Shown here: in pieces, positions 9,564-18,784 of the stretch
Layout of the letters: each line of letters starts with the position of its first letter
How positions within the stretch are numbered: the first letter of the stretch is position 1
DNA from: JACKAQ01 sp020634975 [NCBI: Calditrichia bacterium]
Lineage (GTDB): Bacteria > Calditrichota > Calditrichia > RBG-13-44-9
Direction: 5' to 3'
NCBI GenBank assembly: GCA_020634975.1
Contig: JACKAQ010000002.1
Span: 496,001 to 560,000 of the forward strand
Length of the DNA stretch: 64,000 bases
Position numbers and translations under genes: made by a program
Notes under the pieces: generated by a model
Seen by the model: the letters and a program-made list of their open reading frames with translations, nothing else
Database searches by the model: none
What the model was told of the DNA's origin: nothing

Positions 9564-10345
9564 GTACTATTTTACATGCAGAATCATTCGGAAACGCGCC
9601 GGATAAGGTCCTGTTTTTACATGGCTTTATGGGATGTGCCAGCGATTGGCAGCCGATAATCAGCTTTCTCAAAAATGACCATTGTTGCATCGCGATGGAT
9701 TTACCGGGACACGGAAAATCTGTCGGAGTTGCACAAGATTTAACCTGGGATTTTACGTTTGTCGCCAATGCCGTTATCGAAACACTCGTCAAAATGGATG
9801 CTGTGCCGTGCGATTTGGTCGGTTATTCAATGGGGGGAAGGCTTGCGCTTTACCTGGCACTCACTTTTCCCAAATATTTCCGGAGAGTAGTGCTGGAATC
9901 TGCATCGCCGGGATTACGAACGCCAGATGAGCGAGATAAACGTCAACAAACGGATCAAACATTGGCATTGCGATTGGAAAACGAACCGTTTTCGGGCTTT
10001 TTGGACGATTGGTATCGCCAGCCGTTATTCGCGACGTTGAGAAATCATTCGAATTTCGAATTGCTGTTTCGCCGGCGAAATCAAAATCAACCTAAATTAC
10101 TCGCGAAATCGTTGCGGGAATTGGGAACCGGTGTTCAACCATCGCTGTGGGACGCGCTTCCGGAGCTTAAAAATCCGATGGTGTTGTTGGTTGGGGAAAA
10201 AGATGTTAAATTCAGGGCTATTGCTGAGCAAATGCAATCTCACAATGCGCAAATCTCCATAGAAATTGTGCAAAATACCGGGCACAATATTCATGCGGAA
10301 TCACCGGTTGTATTTGCAAATGTTGTGCAACGGTTTTTGCGCTGA
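9560..10345 (+). CDS. menH: 2-succinyl-6-hydroxy-2,4-cyclohexadiene-1-carboxylate synthase (alpha/beta hydrolase)
   Basis: 261-residue alpha/beta-hydrolase. Seen: HGFMG oxyanion-loop motif (about residue 21), nucleophile elbow GYSMGGR (Ser about 91), LESASPGLRTPDER after the nucleophile strand, an acidic residue in LVGEKDVKF and the C-terminal catalytic His in NTGHNIHAE. WYRQPLF in the lid region is typical of MenH rather than of generic esterases. MenH eliminates pyruvate from SEPHCHC in menaquinone biosynthesis. Its place immediately before menB and menA supports the assignment. Confidence 0.88.
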   Translation: MSTILHAESFGNAPDKVLFLHGFMGCASDWQPIISFLKNDHCCIAMDLPGHGKSVGVAQDLTWDFTFVANAVIETLVKMDAVPCDLVGYSMGGRLALYLALTFPKYFRRVVLESASPGLRTPDERDKRQQTDQTLALRLENEPFSGFLDDWYRQPLFATLRNHSNFELLFRRRNQNQPKLLAKSLRELGTGVQPSLWDALPELKNPMVLLVGEKDVKFRAIAEQMQSHNAQISIEIVQNTGHNIHAESPVVFANVVQRFLR

Positions 10346-10402
10346 AAAAATTAACCATAACATTTACCTTTCGATACAAACCAAATGCAGGAGGAAACCC
10401 GG

Positions 10403-11227
10403 ATGAGTGTAGTTGAATGGAAATCCGCCAAATCATATGAGGATATTTTATATCACAAAACGGATGATGGTATCGCCAAAATCACCATAAATCGGCCGGA
10501 AGTGCATAACGCGTTTCGCCCGTTGACCGTAATGGAAATGCAGGATGCGCTCGCAGATGCGCGCTATGATGCCAACATCGGCGTGATTATTTTAACCGGC
10601 GAAGGTGAAAAAGCCTTTTGCTCCGGTGGCGATCAACGTATTCGCGGTGAAGCAGGATATAATGATGAATCGGGAACGCAGCATTTGAACGTGCTGGATT
10701 TTCAGCGTCAGATTCGCACTTGTCCGAAGCCGATTATAGCAATGGTTGCGGGTTGGGCAATTGGCGGTGGTCACGTCCTGCATGTGATGTGTGACCTGAC
10801 AATTGCCGCGGACAATGCGCGATTCGGGCAAACCGGACCAAAAGTGGGTTCGTTCGATGGCGGTTACGGCGCCAGTTATCTCGCTCGAATTATCGGTCAG
10901 AAAAAAGCCCGGGAAATTTGGTTTTTGTGCCGCCAGTACGATGCGCAGGAAGCGCTCGATATGGGTTTGGTGAACAAAGTTGTTCCGTATGCGCAGCTCG
11001 AAGCTGAAACAGTGCAATGGTGCCGCGAAATTCTCCAAAATTCTCCGATTGCAATTCGCTGCCTGAAATCCGCAATGAACGCCGATTGCGACGGACAAGC
11101 CGGGTTGCAGGAACTCGCCGGAAACGCAACCATGCTTTTTTACATGACAGAAGAAGGTCAGGAAGGCAAAAACGCGTTTTTGGAAAAACGCAAACCCGAT
11201 TTCAACAAATTCAAACGGCGCCCGTAA
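10403..11227 (+). CDS. menB: 1,4-dihydroxy-2-naphthoyl-CoA synthase
   Basis: Crotonase-fold enzyme of 274 residues. MenB-specific features are [11 protein letters not shown] (oxyanion hole), [12 protein letters not shown], the [13 protein letters not shown] loop and the C-terminal [13 protein letters not shown]. It performs the Dieckmann-type ring closure of O-succinylbenzoyl-CoA. The start is set at ATG 10403, because AGGAGG (10389-10394) is ideally spaced for it; the ATG at 10385 lies upstream of that site and would make the AGGAGG part of the coding sequence. Confidence 0.97.
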   Translation: MSVVEWKSAKSYEDILYHKTDDGIAKITINRPEVHNAFRPLTVMEMQDALADARYDANIGVIILTGEGEKAFCSGGDQRIRGEAGYNDESGTQHLNVLDFQRQIRTCPKPIIAMVAGWAIGGGHVLHVMCDLTIAADNARFGQTGPKVGSFDGGYGASYLARIIGQKKAREIWFLCRQYDAQEALDMGLVNKVVPYAQLEAETVQWCREILQNSPIAIRCLKSAMNADCDGQAGLQELAGNATMLFYMTEEGQEGKNAFLEKRKPDFNKFKRRP

Positions 11228-11231
11228 GTTT

Positions 11232-12116
11232 ATGAATAACAATAAGATAAAAACCTGGTGGCTGGCAGCGAGACCCAAAACTCTGCCGGCCGCTGCGTCA
11301 CCGGTAATTATGGGAACAGCAATGGCAGTGGCAGATGGTGTTTTTCATTTGCCATCTGCGATAGTTGCCTTCTTGGGTGCGCTGTTGATTCAGGTTGGGA
11401 CAAATTACGCCAACGATTATTTCGATTTCAAAAAAGGTGCAGACACCGAACACCGGATCGGGCCAACTCGCGCGACTCAAGCCGGGTGGGTGACACCGGA
11501 ATCGATGAAGCGGGCGTTCATTCTAACATTTGGGCTGGCTTTCGTGATCGGGATGTATCTGGTTTTTCGCGGCGGATGGCCAATTTTGATGATCGGCGTT
11601 GCATCCATTTTATTTGGAATATTGTATACCGGCGGTCCATCGCCGTTGGGATATAACGGCACTGCAGACTTTTTTGTGCTGATTTTTTTCGGACCGGTGG
11701 CGGTTGGCGGAACCTATTATGTGCAATCGTTGGACATCAATACAACAGTATTGCTGGCGGGATTGGCACCGGGATTTATTTCAACAGCCATTTTAACGGT
11801 GAACAATCTGCGGGATGTTTTTTCGGATCGCGATGCCGGAAAGCGAACGCTGGTTGTGCGTTTCGGGGTTGGTTTCGGGCGGATGGAATATCTGGTTTGC
11901 CTGATTGTAGCCAGTTGTGTGCCGGTAATTTTATATGTATTGCACGGCGGCAGCGTGTTTGCCGTCATGGCTTCGCTCGCTTTGCTGATCGCAATTCCGG
12001 ATATCAAAACGATTTGGAAGATCAGTGGAAGCCCGGTGCTGAACAATGTGCTGGCAAATACGGGGCGATTTCTGTTCCTGTTCAGCCTGCTTTTTTCGAT
12101 CGGCTGGTTGATCTGA
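11232..12116 (+). CDS. menA: 1,4-dihydroxy-2-naphthoate polyprenyltransferase
   Basis: UbiA-superfamily membrane prenyltransferase of 294 residues with about nine transmembrane segments. Both Asp-rich motifs are intact: NDYFDFKKGAD (about residue 61) and NNLRDVFSDRDAGKRTL (about 195), which bind the prenyl diphosphate through Mg2+. It joins the isoprenoid tail to DHNA to give demethylmenaquinone. It begins 4 bp after menB. The other men genes (F, D, C, E) and the methyltransferase are not in this window. Confidence 0.95.
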   Translation: MNNNKIKTWWLAARPKTLPAAASPVIMGTAMAVADGVFHLPSAIVAFLGALLIQVGTNYANDYFDFKKGADTEHRIGPTRATQAGWVTPESMKRAFILTFGLAFVIGMYLVFRGGWPILMIGVASILFGILYTGGPSPLGYNGTADFFVLIFFGPVAVGGTYYVQSLDINTTVLLAGLAPGFISTAILTVNNLRDVFSDRDAGKRTLVVRFGVGFGRMEYLVCLIVASCVPVILYVLHGGSVFAVMASLALLIAIPDIKTIWKISGSPVLNNVLANTGRFLFLFSLLFSIGWLI

Positions 12117-12120
12117 CATT

Positions 12121-13278
12121 TTAATTTTCCGGAGAGAGCGCATACAGCAACCAGCCAAGCTGAGATGGGCGGCACTCCAGCGGAATTACGAATTTCCGGG
12201 ACAATTTTGGAGAGTTGATAATGCCGTAAATTGTTTTGAACGGGTTCAGCGAGTGATTTCGGCGCTCAGTTTTTACACCGCTCCAAATGACTGCATTTTT
12301 TGAATCGATCAAATTTGCAAAGCATTCATTGTTACCGGCAACCCATTGTAAACCTTTGTTAATATTTAGTTTAAAATCGACACCGGTTACCTTTCCGATT
12401 GCAGCTAAAGCCATTGGCGCCAGACCATATTGGTGCGCACTGAATATCGGATATTTGCGGATAGCTTTTCCTGTACTCACTTTATATTCCCACCACCATT
12501 GCCCGGATTCACCCTGCTGTGCAGCAAGATTAATGGCACAATTCAATGAAATTTCGCGGGCTTCCGGTGAATCGAACAACGTTGAAAATACCGTTAATCC
12601 GTAAATCGCGTTAATTTGATCCACAAAATTACTGACGCCCGATTTCAATATTCCGCCAATGGTATAGATTGAGCGGCTATAAAAGATCCCTTTTCCACCG
12701 TAATTTCTGATGAGTTGATCGGCAATGGATCGTGCAGCTCTGCTCCACCGATTAATTTGGCTGCCGGTCGTCATCGACGCAAAAGATAATCCGGTCAGTA
12801 ACCAACCCAGCGACTTTGTCTCGCCCCGTTTCGCATCGGAAAAACGGTTAAACAAATTGTCAATATCCAATTGCAGATACAGCGATGTAACTTTTTCCGG
12901 TGAAACAAGTGACGTTAACCAAAGCAGCAAACCGGCGTCTGCGCCATTTTTGATCACGGATGTGTCATCCAAAATGCACTGTAATGTTCTGGAAATATTA
13001 ATTGGAGATTGTCCGCCCCATATCTCAAATTGATATAGTCCGAGTAATGAAATCAATGAATAGCGCAGGTTATGGTCGGTAGCGATCAGGTATCCGTCCG
13101 GAGTTTGCACAACCCTGTCGTAAAACAATTGCGTTTTCGGATCGAACATTTCCCCAAGCCCATTCATTGCAACATCAATTAATTGCTTCCGAATGTTCGT
13201 AATTCCCGGTTCAACTGTCCCAAACGTAACGTTTTTTGTTGACGGGTATTCAATCTGATAATAATCCATATCCTGCAT
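12121..13278 (-). CDS. Unrecognised protein, possible alpha/alpha-toroid fold
   Basis: A 385-residue protein I do not recognise. It has no signal peptide or membrane segment. Composition and pattern (repeating helix pairs, FDPKTQLFYDRVV near the start, WWWEYKVSTGKAI and SAHQYGLAPMAL in the second half) resemble the helical-hairpin barrels of prenyltransferase/terpene-cyclase-like or glycoside-hydrolase-like proteins. This is fold-level guesswork. The start at 13278 has GGAG seven bases upstream; the longer frame to 13437 lacks coding character. It converges on menA with 4 bp between the stop codons. Confidence 0.65.
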   Translation of the reverse strand: MQDMDYYQIEYPSTKNVTFGTVEPGITNIRKQLIDVAMNGLGEMFDPKTQLFYDRVVQTPDGYLIATDHNLRYSLISLLGLYQFEIWGGQSPINISRTLQCILDDTSVIKNGADAGLLLWLTSLVSPEKVTSLYLQLDIDNLFNRFSDAKRGETKSLGWLLTGLSFASMTTGSQINRWSRAARSIADQLIRNYGGKGIFYSRSIYTIGGILKSGVSNFVDQINAIYGLTVFSTLFDSPEAREISLNCAINLAAQQGESGQWWWEYKVSTGKAIRKYPIFSAHQYGLAPMALAAIGKVTGVDFKLNINKGLQWVAGNNECFANLIDSKNAVIWSGVKTERRNHSLNPFKTIYGIINSPKLSRKFVIPLECRPSQLGWLLYALSPEN

Positions 13279-13448
13279 GTTAACTCCGTTTTTCAATTTT
13301 ATCGTTCGCCATGTTTTTAGCGACATTAATTCTGCTAATAATATAACGGGTGTGGTGTTACAAAATATCGTATGCAGCATTACAATTTGAGTAAAATCAG
13401 TTTGCAGGATGAAAGCAGATTGGGTGGGTGATCGCAATTATTCAAAAC

Positions 13449-13484
13449 GAGTCCCGCACAAATGAGGGTGAGGGACTCATTTTT
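13449..13484 (-). terminator. Bidirectional stem-loop between the M28 peptidase and the toroid-like gene
   Basis: GAGTCCC (13449-13455) pairs with GGGACTC (13472-13478), with further CAC/GTG pairing inside. A T-rich run lies on each side (ATTTTTTAT on +, CGTTTTG on -). It lies 20 bp past the peptidase stop on the minus strand and probably terminates that transcript. Confidence 0.7.
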
Positions 13485-13503
13485 TATCTCTCAAAAAATT
13501 GAA

Positions 13504-15039
13504 TTATTTGATTGTTGGCAAGGGTTTGCGTGGGATTTTTTCGTCACGGTTTGCGGTGTGCAAAACGATCGATGCAACGATGACGGAAATTTGCATCATG
13601 TCGCTTTCGCTGACATGATCCCAGACATCCATATTTGTGTGCCAAGTGCGTGAGCGATACGACATCGGATCCTGAATAAATTGAAATCCCGGCAAACCGA
13701 CTTCGTTAAACGCAAGGTGATCGGTACCGCTGGTGTTCTGGATTGTGACAGTAGTTGCACCTAAATCGTGAAACGGTGCCAGCATCGCCTCAAAAAACGG
13801 GCGTGCGGCATCGTTTTCCTGCAAATAAACCCCGCGAATTTTGCCGCCGCCGTTATCAATATTATAATATGCGGATAATTTTTCGTGATCCGGCAGTAAT
13901 TCCATGGTTTCTTTGTTGCCGAAATGCTTTTTCACATAGCCGCGCGAGCCCAAAAGTCCCTGCTCCTCTCCGGTCCATAGCGCGATGCGAATGGTGCGGC
14001 GCGGTTTTGCATCGATAGCTTTGAGGATGCGGACAGCTTCCATCATTGCTGCAGATCCAGCGCCGTTATCGGTTGCGCCGGTGCCGCTATGCCACGAATC
14101 GATGTGTCCGCCGAGCATCACGATTTCGTCTTTCAATTTGCGATCAGTTCCGGGAATTTCCGCAACAACGTTATATTCCAGTGAATCTTCTTCCAAAAAA
14201 CGGGTTTGGATGTTAATGGAAAGTTCGACCGGAATTTCTTTTTCCAGCAATCGGGCGATGCGATTGTATTGCTCTTTGGCAATAATTATCGATGGCATCG
14301 AGCGCGATGCCGCAGTTTTGTAAGAACCGCCGCTCATCACTCGCAAAGTGCCGTGATCGAGCTGGCTGGAACGAACCACCACTTTTGCACCTTCGTCCAG
14401 AAACATTTTGTTCAATTTTTCCGTTTTTGCACGAAGTTTGCGCCAGCGCTGGATGCGTTCCAGATTGGACGGCCGAGCACCGGGCGTTTCCGCCATTGCC
14501 AATTCTGCCAGTTTTTCATCGGAATAGCGTTCTTCGTCGGCCTCTGAATGGTCATCCATTTCCTGCGGAGTACCCAAAAGCACAATTGCGCCGGCAAGTT
14601 TGCCTTTGTAATCTTCCTCCACAGATTCATCGTCCGGATCGATCAACACCGGATTTCCGGTGATCACGCCATTTGTGCCGGGTGTCCACGCCTGCGGGTA
14701 AGCGATCAGATTCATATATTGCGGCGCGGTCATTTCCGCGGAAAACCGTTCAACTTCCCAGCCGTAACCGAAAACGCCCCACGATTCGGTTTTCGCGTTT
14801 GCGAGTCCCCATTCCGTCAGCTTTTCGACTGCCCAATTTTGGGCATTTCGCAAATTACTCGATCCGGTCAATCGCGGGCCGTACACATCGGTCAGGTAAC
14901 TCAGGGTTTCCATCACTTCGGAATTTTTAAAACCTTCTTGCTTTATTCGTGTAATTGTTTGTAAATCAACAGATTCCTGGGCGGTTAAACCCATACAAAA
15001 ACAAAGCATTAACAAATAGACCAGTGTTCTAAATTTCAT
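13504..15039 (-). CDS. Secreted M28 family zinc peptidase
   Basis: 511 residues from ATG 15039, chosen because GGAGAAG sits upstream and a clean signal peptide follows (MKFRTLVYLLMLCFCMGLTA). A PA-domain insert (about 120-270) precedes the catalytic core. Metal ligands are visible as GGHIDSW, ATDNGAG, TGEEQGLLGS, YNIDNGGG and a final His in TSGTDHLAF, so the di-zinc site looks intact. Family members are aminopeptidases or dipeptidases of the carboxypeptidase-Q type acting in the periplasm or outside. It is divergently arranged with the kinase-like gene at 15135. Confidence 0.92.
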   Translation of the reverse strand: MKFRTLVYLLMLCFCMGLTAQESVDLQTITRIKQEGFKNSEVMETLSYLTDVYGPRLTGSSNLRNAQNWAVEKLTEWGLANAKTESWGVFGYGWEVERFSAEMTAPQYMNLIAYPQAWTPGTNGVITGNPVLIDPDDESVEEDYKGKLAGAIVLLGTPQEMDDHSEADEERYSDEKLAELAMAETPGARPSNLERIQRWRKLRAKTEKLNKMFLDEGAKVVVRSSQLDHGTLRVMSGGSYKTAASRSMPSIIIAKEQYNRIARLLEKEIPVELSINIQTRFLEEDSLEYNVVAEIPGTDRKLKDEIVMLGGHIDSWHSGTGATDNGAGSAAMMEAVRILKAIDAKPRRTIRIALWTGEEQGLLGSRGYVKKHFGNKETMELLPDHEKLSAYYNIDNGGGKIRGVYLQENDAARPFFEAMLAPFHDLGATTVTIQNTSGTDHLAFNEVGLPGFQFIQDPMSYRSRTWHTNMDVWDHVSESDMMQISVIVASIVLHTANRDEKIPRKPLPTIK

Positions 15040-15134
15040 TACGCTTCTCCATACATGTAAATGTTTAAATATGTCTCCAGAATTGAAAAAGCTAAGCTTT
15101 TTTGTTGAATAATCGAAGCGAAAATATATCAGAA

Positions 15135-15890
15135 ATGACATTTTTTTTCGAAAAACTGATCCAATTTTTTGTTGCAAATCTCCCAACAATCGATGAATTG
15201 TTTCGATTTGGCATTCCTTTTTTGCTGATTGCAACGGCGGCGCTTCATTTTTCTGGATTTTTGAAAAAACGTTATGGCTGGAAAACCGGATATAGCCGAA
15301 AATCGTTTCATTTTATCATATTTTTTCTGGCGGCAACGCTGCATCATTTTTACGGATTGCGAATGGTTTGTTTGTTCGGGTTGATGACATCTGCTGTGCT
15401 GCTTTTTGCTATTCTTCGCGGTGATGGAAATATTTTTTTTGAAGCGCTTGCGCGAGAAAAAGATGAGCCACACCGCACATATTTTATCATCATTCCATAT
15501 ATGGCAACTCTGATCGGCGGTGTCTTAAGCAATGTTTTTTTTGAAGATATGGCAATAGCCGGATATTTGGTTGCCGGAATGGCTGACGCAATTGCCGAAC
15601 CGGTGGGCACCCGTTTTGGGAAGCATCGATACCGTGTCCCCGGTTGGAATGCTGTTGGTGCATATCGCAGTTATGAAGGCTCGCTGAGTGTTTTTCTGGT
15701 TAGTTTTGCGGTGTTAATTGCTTTTGTGTCGCTAAAAATAATGATTCCGCTGAGTCCGCCGATTATTTTTTCGATGTTTATTATCAGCCTTATTTGCACC
15801 CTTGCCGAAGCCGTTTCGCCACACGGATGGGATAATCTCATCATGCAATTGCTACCGGCTGCGTTGATGAGCGTGTTTCTCAACGGGTGA
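15135..15890 (+). CDS. Phytol/dolichol kinase-like CTP-dependent membrane protein
   Basis: A 251-residue protein with about seven transmembrane segments. The family signature is the conserved cytosolic region GMADAIAEPVGTRFGKHRYRV followed by RSYEGSLSVF (about 160-190), shared by VTE5-type phytol kinases, dolichol kinases and CDP-diglyceride synthetases. The likely reaction is CTP-dependent phosphorylation of a polyprenol or phytol-like alcohol. The actual substrate cannot be read from sequence. The ATG at 15135 is preferred to the TTG at 15102; its Shine-Dalgarno is weak. Confidence 0.72.
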   Translation: MTFFFEKLIQFFVANLPTIDELFRFGIPFLLIATAALHFSGFLKKRYGWKTGYSRKSFHFIIFFLAATLHHFYGLRMVCLFGLMTSAVLLFAILRGDGNIFFEALAREKDEPHRTYFIIIPYMATLIGGVLSNVFFEDMAIAGYLVAGMADAIAEPVGTRFGKHRYRVPGWNAVGAYRSYEGSLSVFLVSFAVLIAFVSLKIMIPLSPPIIFSMFIISLICTLAEAVSPHGWDNLIMQLLPAALMSVFLNG

Positions 15891-15976
15891 TATTTTTTCA
15901 ATTCAATCAACGTTAAAGATTTAAAAATATTGCAGTTATCAGTATTTTTCATTTTGCTGTCAAAAATCTAAAATTA

Positions 15977-16004
15977 TTGACATCTGCTAATTTCTGCATA
16001 TATT
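15977..16004 (+). promoter_or_regulatory. Putative sigma70 promoter of the paa operon
   Basis: TTGACA (15977-15982), a 16-bp spacer and TATATT (15999-16004) lie about 100 bp before paaA. An AT-rich interrupted palindrome, TTTATT/AATAAA (16026-16045), lies in the leader and could be an operator; that part is speculative. No PaaR/PaaX regulator gene is adjacent. Confidence 0.65.
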
Positions 16005-16103
16005 GAAAGCAGGGAAGTGACGGCATTTATTAATTCCCAAATAAAGCAGCCGCACTCCATAAATCTGAAAACGCGACAAAAAATAAATAAACAGGAGTTG
16101 AGC

Positions 16104-17039
16104 ATGGAAGATCAAGCCAAGTTGCAAATATTCCAGCAACGCATTGATGCAGGTGAAAAAATTGAGCCAAAGGACTGGATGCCGGAACGCTATCGCCAGC
16201 AATTGGTGCGGATGATTTCGCAACACGCCCATTCGGAAATTGTGGGCATGTTGCCGGAAGGCAACTGGATCACCCGCGCACCATCGCTCAAACGAAAGCT
16301 GACGTTGCTGGCAAAAGTGCAGGATGAAGCGGGGCACGGGCTGTATCTTTACTGCGCAGCCGAAACGCTCGGCGTTGACCGGCACGAATTATTTCTGCAA
16401 TTTTTGGATGGCAAAGCCAAATATTCCAGCATTTTTAACTACCCGACACTCACCTGGGCGGATATCGGAGTGATCGGCTGGCTGGTAGATGGCGCTGCAA
16501 TTGTGAATCAAACCATGTTGGCGAAATGCTCTTACGGGCCGTATTCCCGCGCGAATTTGCGCATTTGCAAAGAGGAAAATTTCCACAAACGGCAGGGATA
16601 CGAAATTGTTGCGACAATGGCAAACGGAACGCCCGAACAGCGCAACATGCTGCAAGATGCCGTAAACCGGTTTTGGTGGCCAACCCTGATGATGTTCGGA
16701 CCGCCGGATACCGATTCGCCAAATAGCGCAGAGCTGATGCGCTGGAAAGTGAAACTGTTCAGCAATGATGAATTGCGGCAGCGATTCGTAAATTTGACGG
16801 TTCCACAGGCGCGCGCGGTGAACCTTACTTTGCCCGATCCTGATCTCAAATTTAATGAAGAAACCGAAAATTGGGAATTCGGTGAAATCAATTGGGATGA
16901 ATTTTGGAGCGTTGTCCGCGGAAACGGACCATACAATCGCCAACGCATGCGCGCCCGGCGAAACGCATATTCGGATGGCGAATGGGTGCGGAAAGCAGCT
17001 GCGGCACATGCGGCTAAACGCAAAAATAATGTGGCTTAA
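16104..17039 (+). CDS. paaA: 1,2-phenylacetyl-CoA epoxidase, catalytic subunit A
   Basis: 311 residues, diiron monooxygenase of the ferritin-like fold. Diiron ligand motifs are evident: HAHSEIVG (about residue 42), KVQDEAGHG (about 75) and [12 protein letters not shown] (about 155). Substrate-pocket and C-terminal blocks ([28 protein letters not shown]) are characteristic of PaaA. With PaaB, C and D it epoxidises the ring of phenylacetyl-CoA. AGGAG is spaced 6 bases before ATG 16104; the longer open frame to 16017 is not needed. Confidence 0.98.
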   Translation: MEDQAKLQIFQQRIDAGEKIEPKDWMPERYRQQLVRMISQHAHSEIVGMLPEGNWITRAPSLKRKLTLLAKVQDEAGHGLYLYCAAETLGVDRHELFLQFLDGKAKYSSIFNYPTLTWADIGVIGWLVDGAAIVNQTMLAKCSYGPYSRANLRICKEENFHKRQGYEIVATMANGTPEQRNMLQDAVNRFWWPTLMMFGPPDTDSPNSAELMRWKVKLFSNDELRQRFVNLTVPQARAVNLTLPDPDLKFNEETENWEFGEINWDEFWSVVRGNGPYNRQRMRARRNAYSDGEWVRKAAAAHAAKRKNNVA

Positions 17040-17098
17040 AACGATTACTGTTTTCAGATAAATACATTTTCAGATGAGCGACAATACGGAGGTCCACC

Positions 17099-17416
17099 GT
17101 GGCAGAAGCCAAGAAAGAGATTCACCAATCAGAAATCAGCGACAGCGAATGGCCGCTTTGGGAAGTTTTTGTGCAGGAAAAACAGGGTGCACCGCACGAA
17201 CACGCCGGCAGTTTGCACGCACCGGATTCGGAAATGGCGCTGCAAAATGCCCGCGATGTTTACGCCCGCCGGGAACGATTGCTGAGCATTTGGGTGGTGG
17301 AATCGCGGCACATTACCGCAACCACACCCTCAGATGACGGCCCGTTTTTTGAGCCCGGCAATGACAAAGCCTACCGGCATCCGCAATTCTACAAAGTGCC
17401 CCGGGGGATCAAATGA
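17099..17416 (+). CDS. paaB: 1,2-phenylacetyl-CoA epoxidase subunit B
   Basis: 105 residues beginning with GTG, with GGAGGT directly upstream. The family pattern is clear: EWPLWEVFVQEKQGAPHEHAG near residue 17 and YARRERLLSIWVV further on. PaaB bridges the PaaAC units and is required for the active complex. Its TGA overlaps the paaC ATG (ATGA), so the two are translationally coupled. Confidence 0.97.
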   Translation: MAEAKKEIHQSEISDSEWPLWEVFVQEKQGAPHEHAGSLHAPDSEMALQNARDVYARRERLLSIWVVESRHITATTPSDDGPFFEPGNDKAYRHPQFYKVPRGIK

Positions 17417-18201
17417 GCCAACCGCAGATTCAACTGAACGAACAAACCCGAGCCGATATATTCGATTATTTGTTGCGATTGGGCGACGATCGCCTGATCT
17501 TGGGGCATCGCCTTTCCGAATGGTGTGGACACGGTCCCATTTTGGAGGAGGACATCGCGTTGTCCAATATTGCGCTGGACTGTGTCGGGCAGGCGATCAG
17601 TTTTTTTAAATTGGCCGGAGAAGTGGAAGGGCAGGGGAGAGATGAAGATCGTTTGGCGTATTTTCGCGAAGCTATCGAATACCGCAATTTGATGTTGGTT
17701 GAACAGCCGAATGAAGATTTCGGCTACACCATCGCCCGCCAGTTTTTGACGGATGCTTACACATTTTTGCTTTACGAATCGCTGCAAACCTCGAAATATG
17801 AGCCATTAGCGGCGATTGCTATCAAATCTTTAAAAGAAGTCCGTTATCATTTGCGACACAGCAGCCAATGGATTATCCGGCTTGGCGATGGCACAGAAGA
17901 AAGTCGCGAGCGCATCCAGCTTGCGTTTAACGATTTATGGATGTTCACCAATGAAATGTTTGAATCGGATACGATTGAGCAACGATTGGTGAAACAGCAC
18001 ATCGCTGGCGATAGTGCCATGTTGCGCACCAAATGGGAAAACTTGGTGAAAGAAGTATTCGATGAAGCGACGCTGGAAATTCCCGGCGAACAGGGCTATT
18101 TCAGCAGTGGCAGCCGGCAGGGCAAACACACCGAACATTTGGGATATATTTTGGCTGAAATGCAAATTCTGCCACGTTCATATCCGGATGCCAAGTGGTA
18201 A
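17413..18201 (+). CDS. paaC: 1,2-phenylacetyl-CoA epoxidase, structural subunit C
   Basis: 262 residues. PaaC shares the ferritin-like fold with PaaA but does not bind iron productively; it scaffolds the catalytic subunit. Diagnostic segments are LGDDRLILGHRLSEWCGHGP (about residue 22), EEDIALSNIALDCVGQA and LKEVRYHLRHS (about 140), and the C-terminus has GKHTEHLGYILAEMQ. It overlaps paaB by four bases. Confidence 0.97.
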   Translation: MSQPQIQLNEQTRADIFDYLLRLGDDRLILGHRLSEWCGHGPILEEDIALSNIALDCVGQAISFFKLAGEVEGQGRDEDRLAYFREAIEYRNLMLVEQPNEDFGYTIARQFLTDAYTFLLYESLQTSKYEPLAAIAIKSLKEVRYHLRHSSQWIIRLGDGTEESRERIQLAFNDLWMFTNEMFESDTIEQRLVKQHIAGDSAMLRTKWENLVKEVFDEATLEIPGEQGYFSSGSRQGKHTEHLGYILAEMQILPRSYPDAKW

Positions 18202-18259
18202 GTAAATTATAGTGTCTCGACGTTTAATTCAGTTTCTTATCAACATAAACGAAAAAATC

Positions 18260-18754
18260 ATGCAACCAACCGCAACTGTTACTGAACAGCAAATCTGGCA
18301 ATGGCTGGATCAAATTCCCGACCCTGAGGTGCCGGTAATCAGCATCGTGGAATTGGGAGTCGTGCGAAATGTCCATTTGCAGGATTCGCATGTTGACATC
18401 GAAATCACGCCAACCTATTCCGGATGTCCGGCACTAAAAATGATGGAGGAATCAATATTGCATGATTTGTCTGAAAATGGCGTATCAGACGTTCGCATTA
18501 AAACCGTGCTTTTTCCGCCGTGGACAACCGACTGGATGAGTGACGAAACCAAAGAAAAACTGCGGGAATACGGCATCGCACCGCCGGAAAAAAACAGTAA
18601 GTCACCTATTCACCAGCTACGCGAAAGCATCGATTGTCCTTTCTGCGGTTCAAACCAAACCCGTTTGCAAAGCGCGTTCGGCTCAACAGCGTGCAAAGCG
18701 CTTTATTTTTGTGATGGCTGCTGTCAGCCATTCGAACATTTCAAATGTATTTGA
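18260..18754 (+). CDS. paaD: Phenylacetyl-CoA epoxidase maturation protein PaaD
   Basis: 164 residues: an N-terminal DUF59/MIP18-type domain (IPDPEVPVISIVELG and TPTYSGCPA) followed by a C-terminal zinc-ribbon-like segment with CPFCGS, CKALYFCDGC and a final Cys. PaaD is thought to act in metal or iron-sulfur maturation of the epoxidase system. ATG 18260 fits the family start; an upstream in-frame GTG at 18212 would add 16 residues. The ribosome-binding site is weak in both cases. Confidence 0.94.
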   Translation: MQPTATVTEQQIWQWLDQIPDPEVPVISIVELGVVRNVHLQDSHVDIEITPTYSGCPALKMMEESILHDLSENGVSDVRIKTVLFPPWTTDWMSDETKEKLREYGIAPPEKNSKSPIHQLRESIDCPFCGSNQTRLQSAFGSTACKALYFCDGCCQPFEHFKCI

Positions 18755-18784
18755 ACATCCAAAAATCACCGTTTGGGGAATGTC

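Noticed and set aside
10385-10402. Upstream ATG for menB
   Set aside because: The AGGAGG at 10389-10394 would lie inside the gene; it is placed to serve ATG 10403.
13279-13437. N-terminal extension of the toroid-like protein
   Set aside because: The segment lacks coding character and ATG 13278 has a well-placed GGAG.
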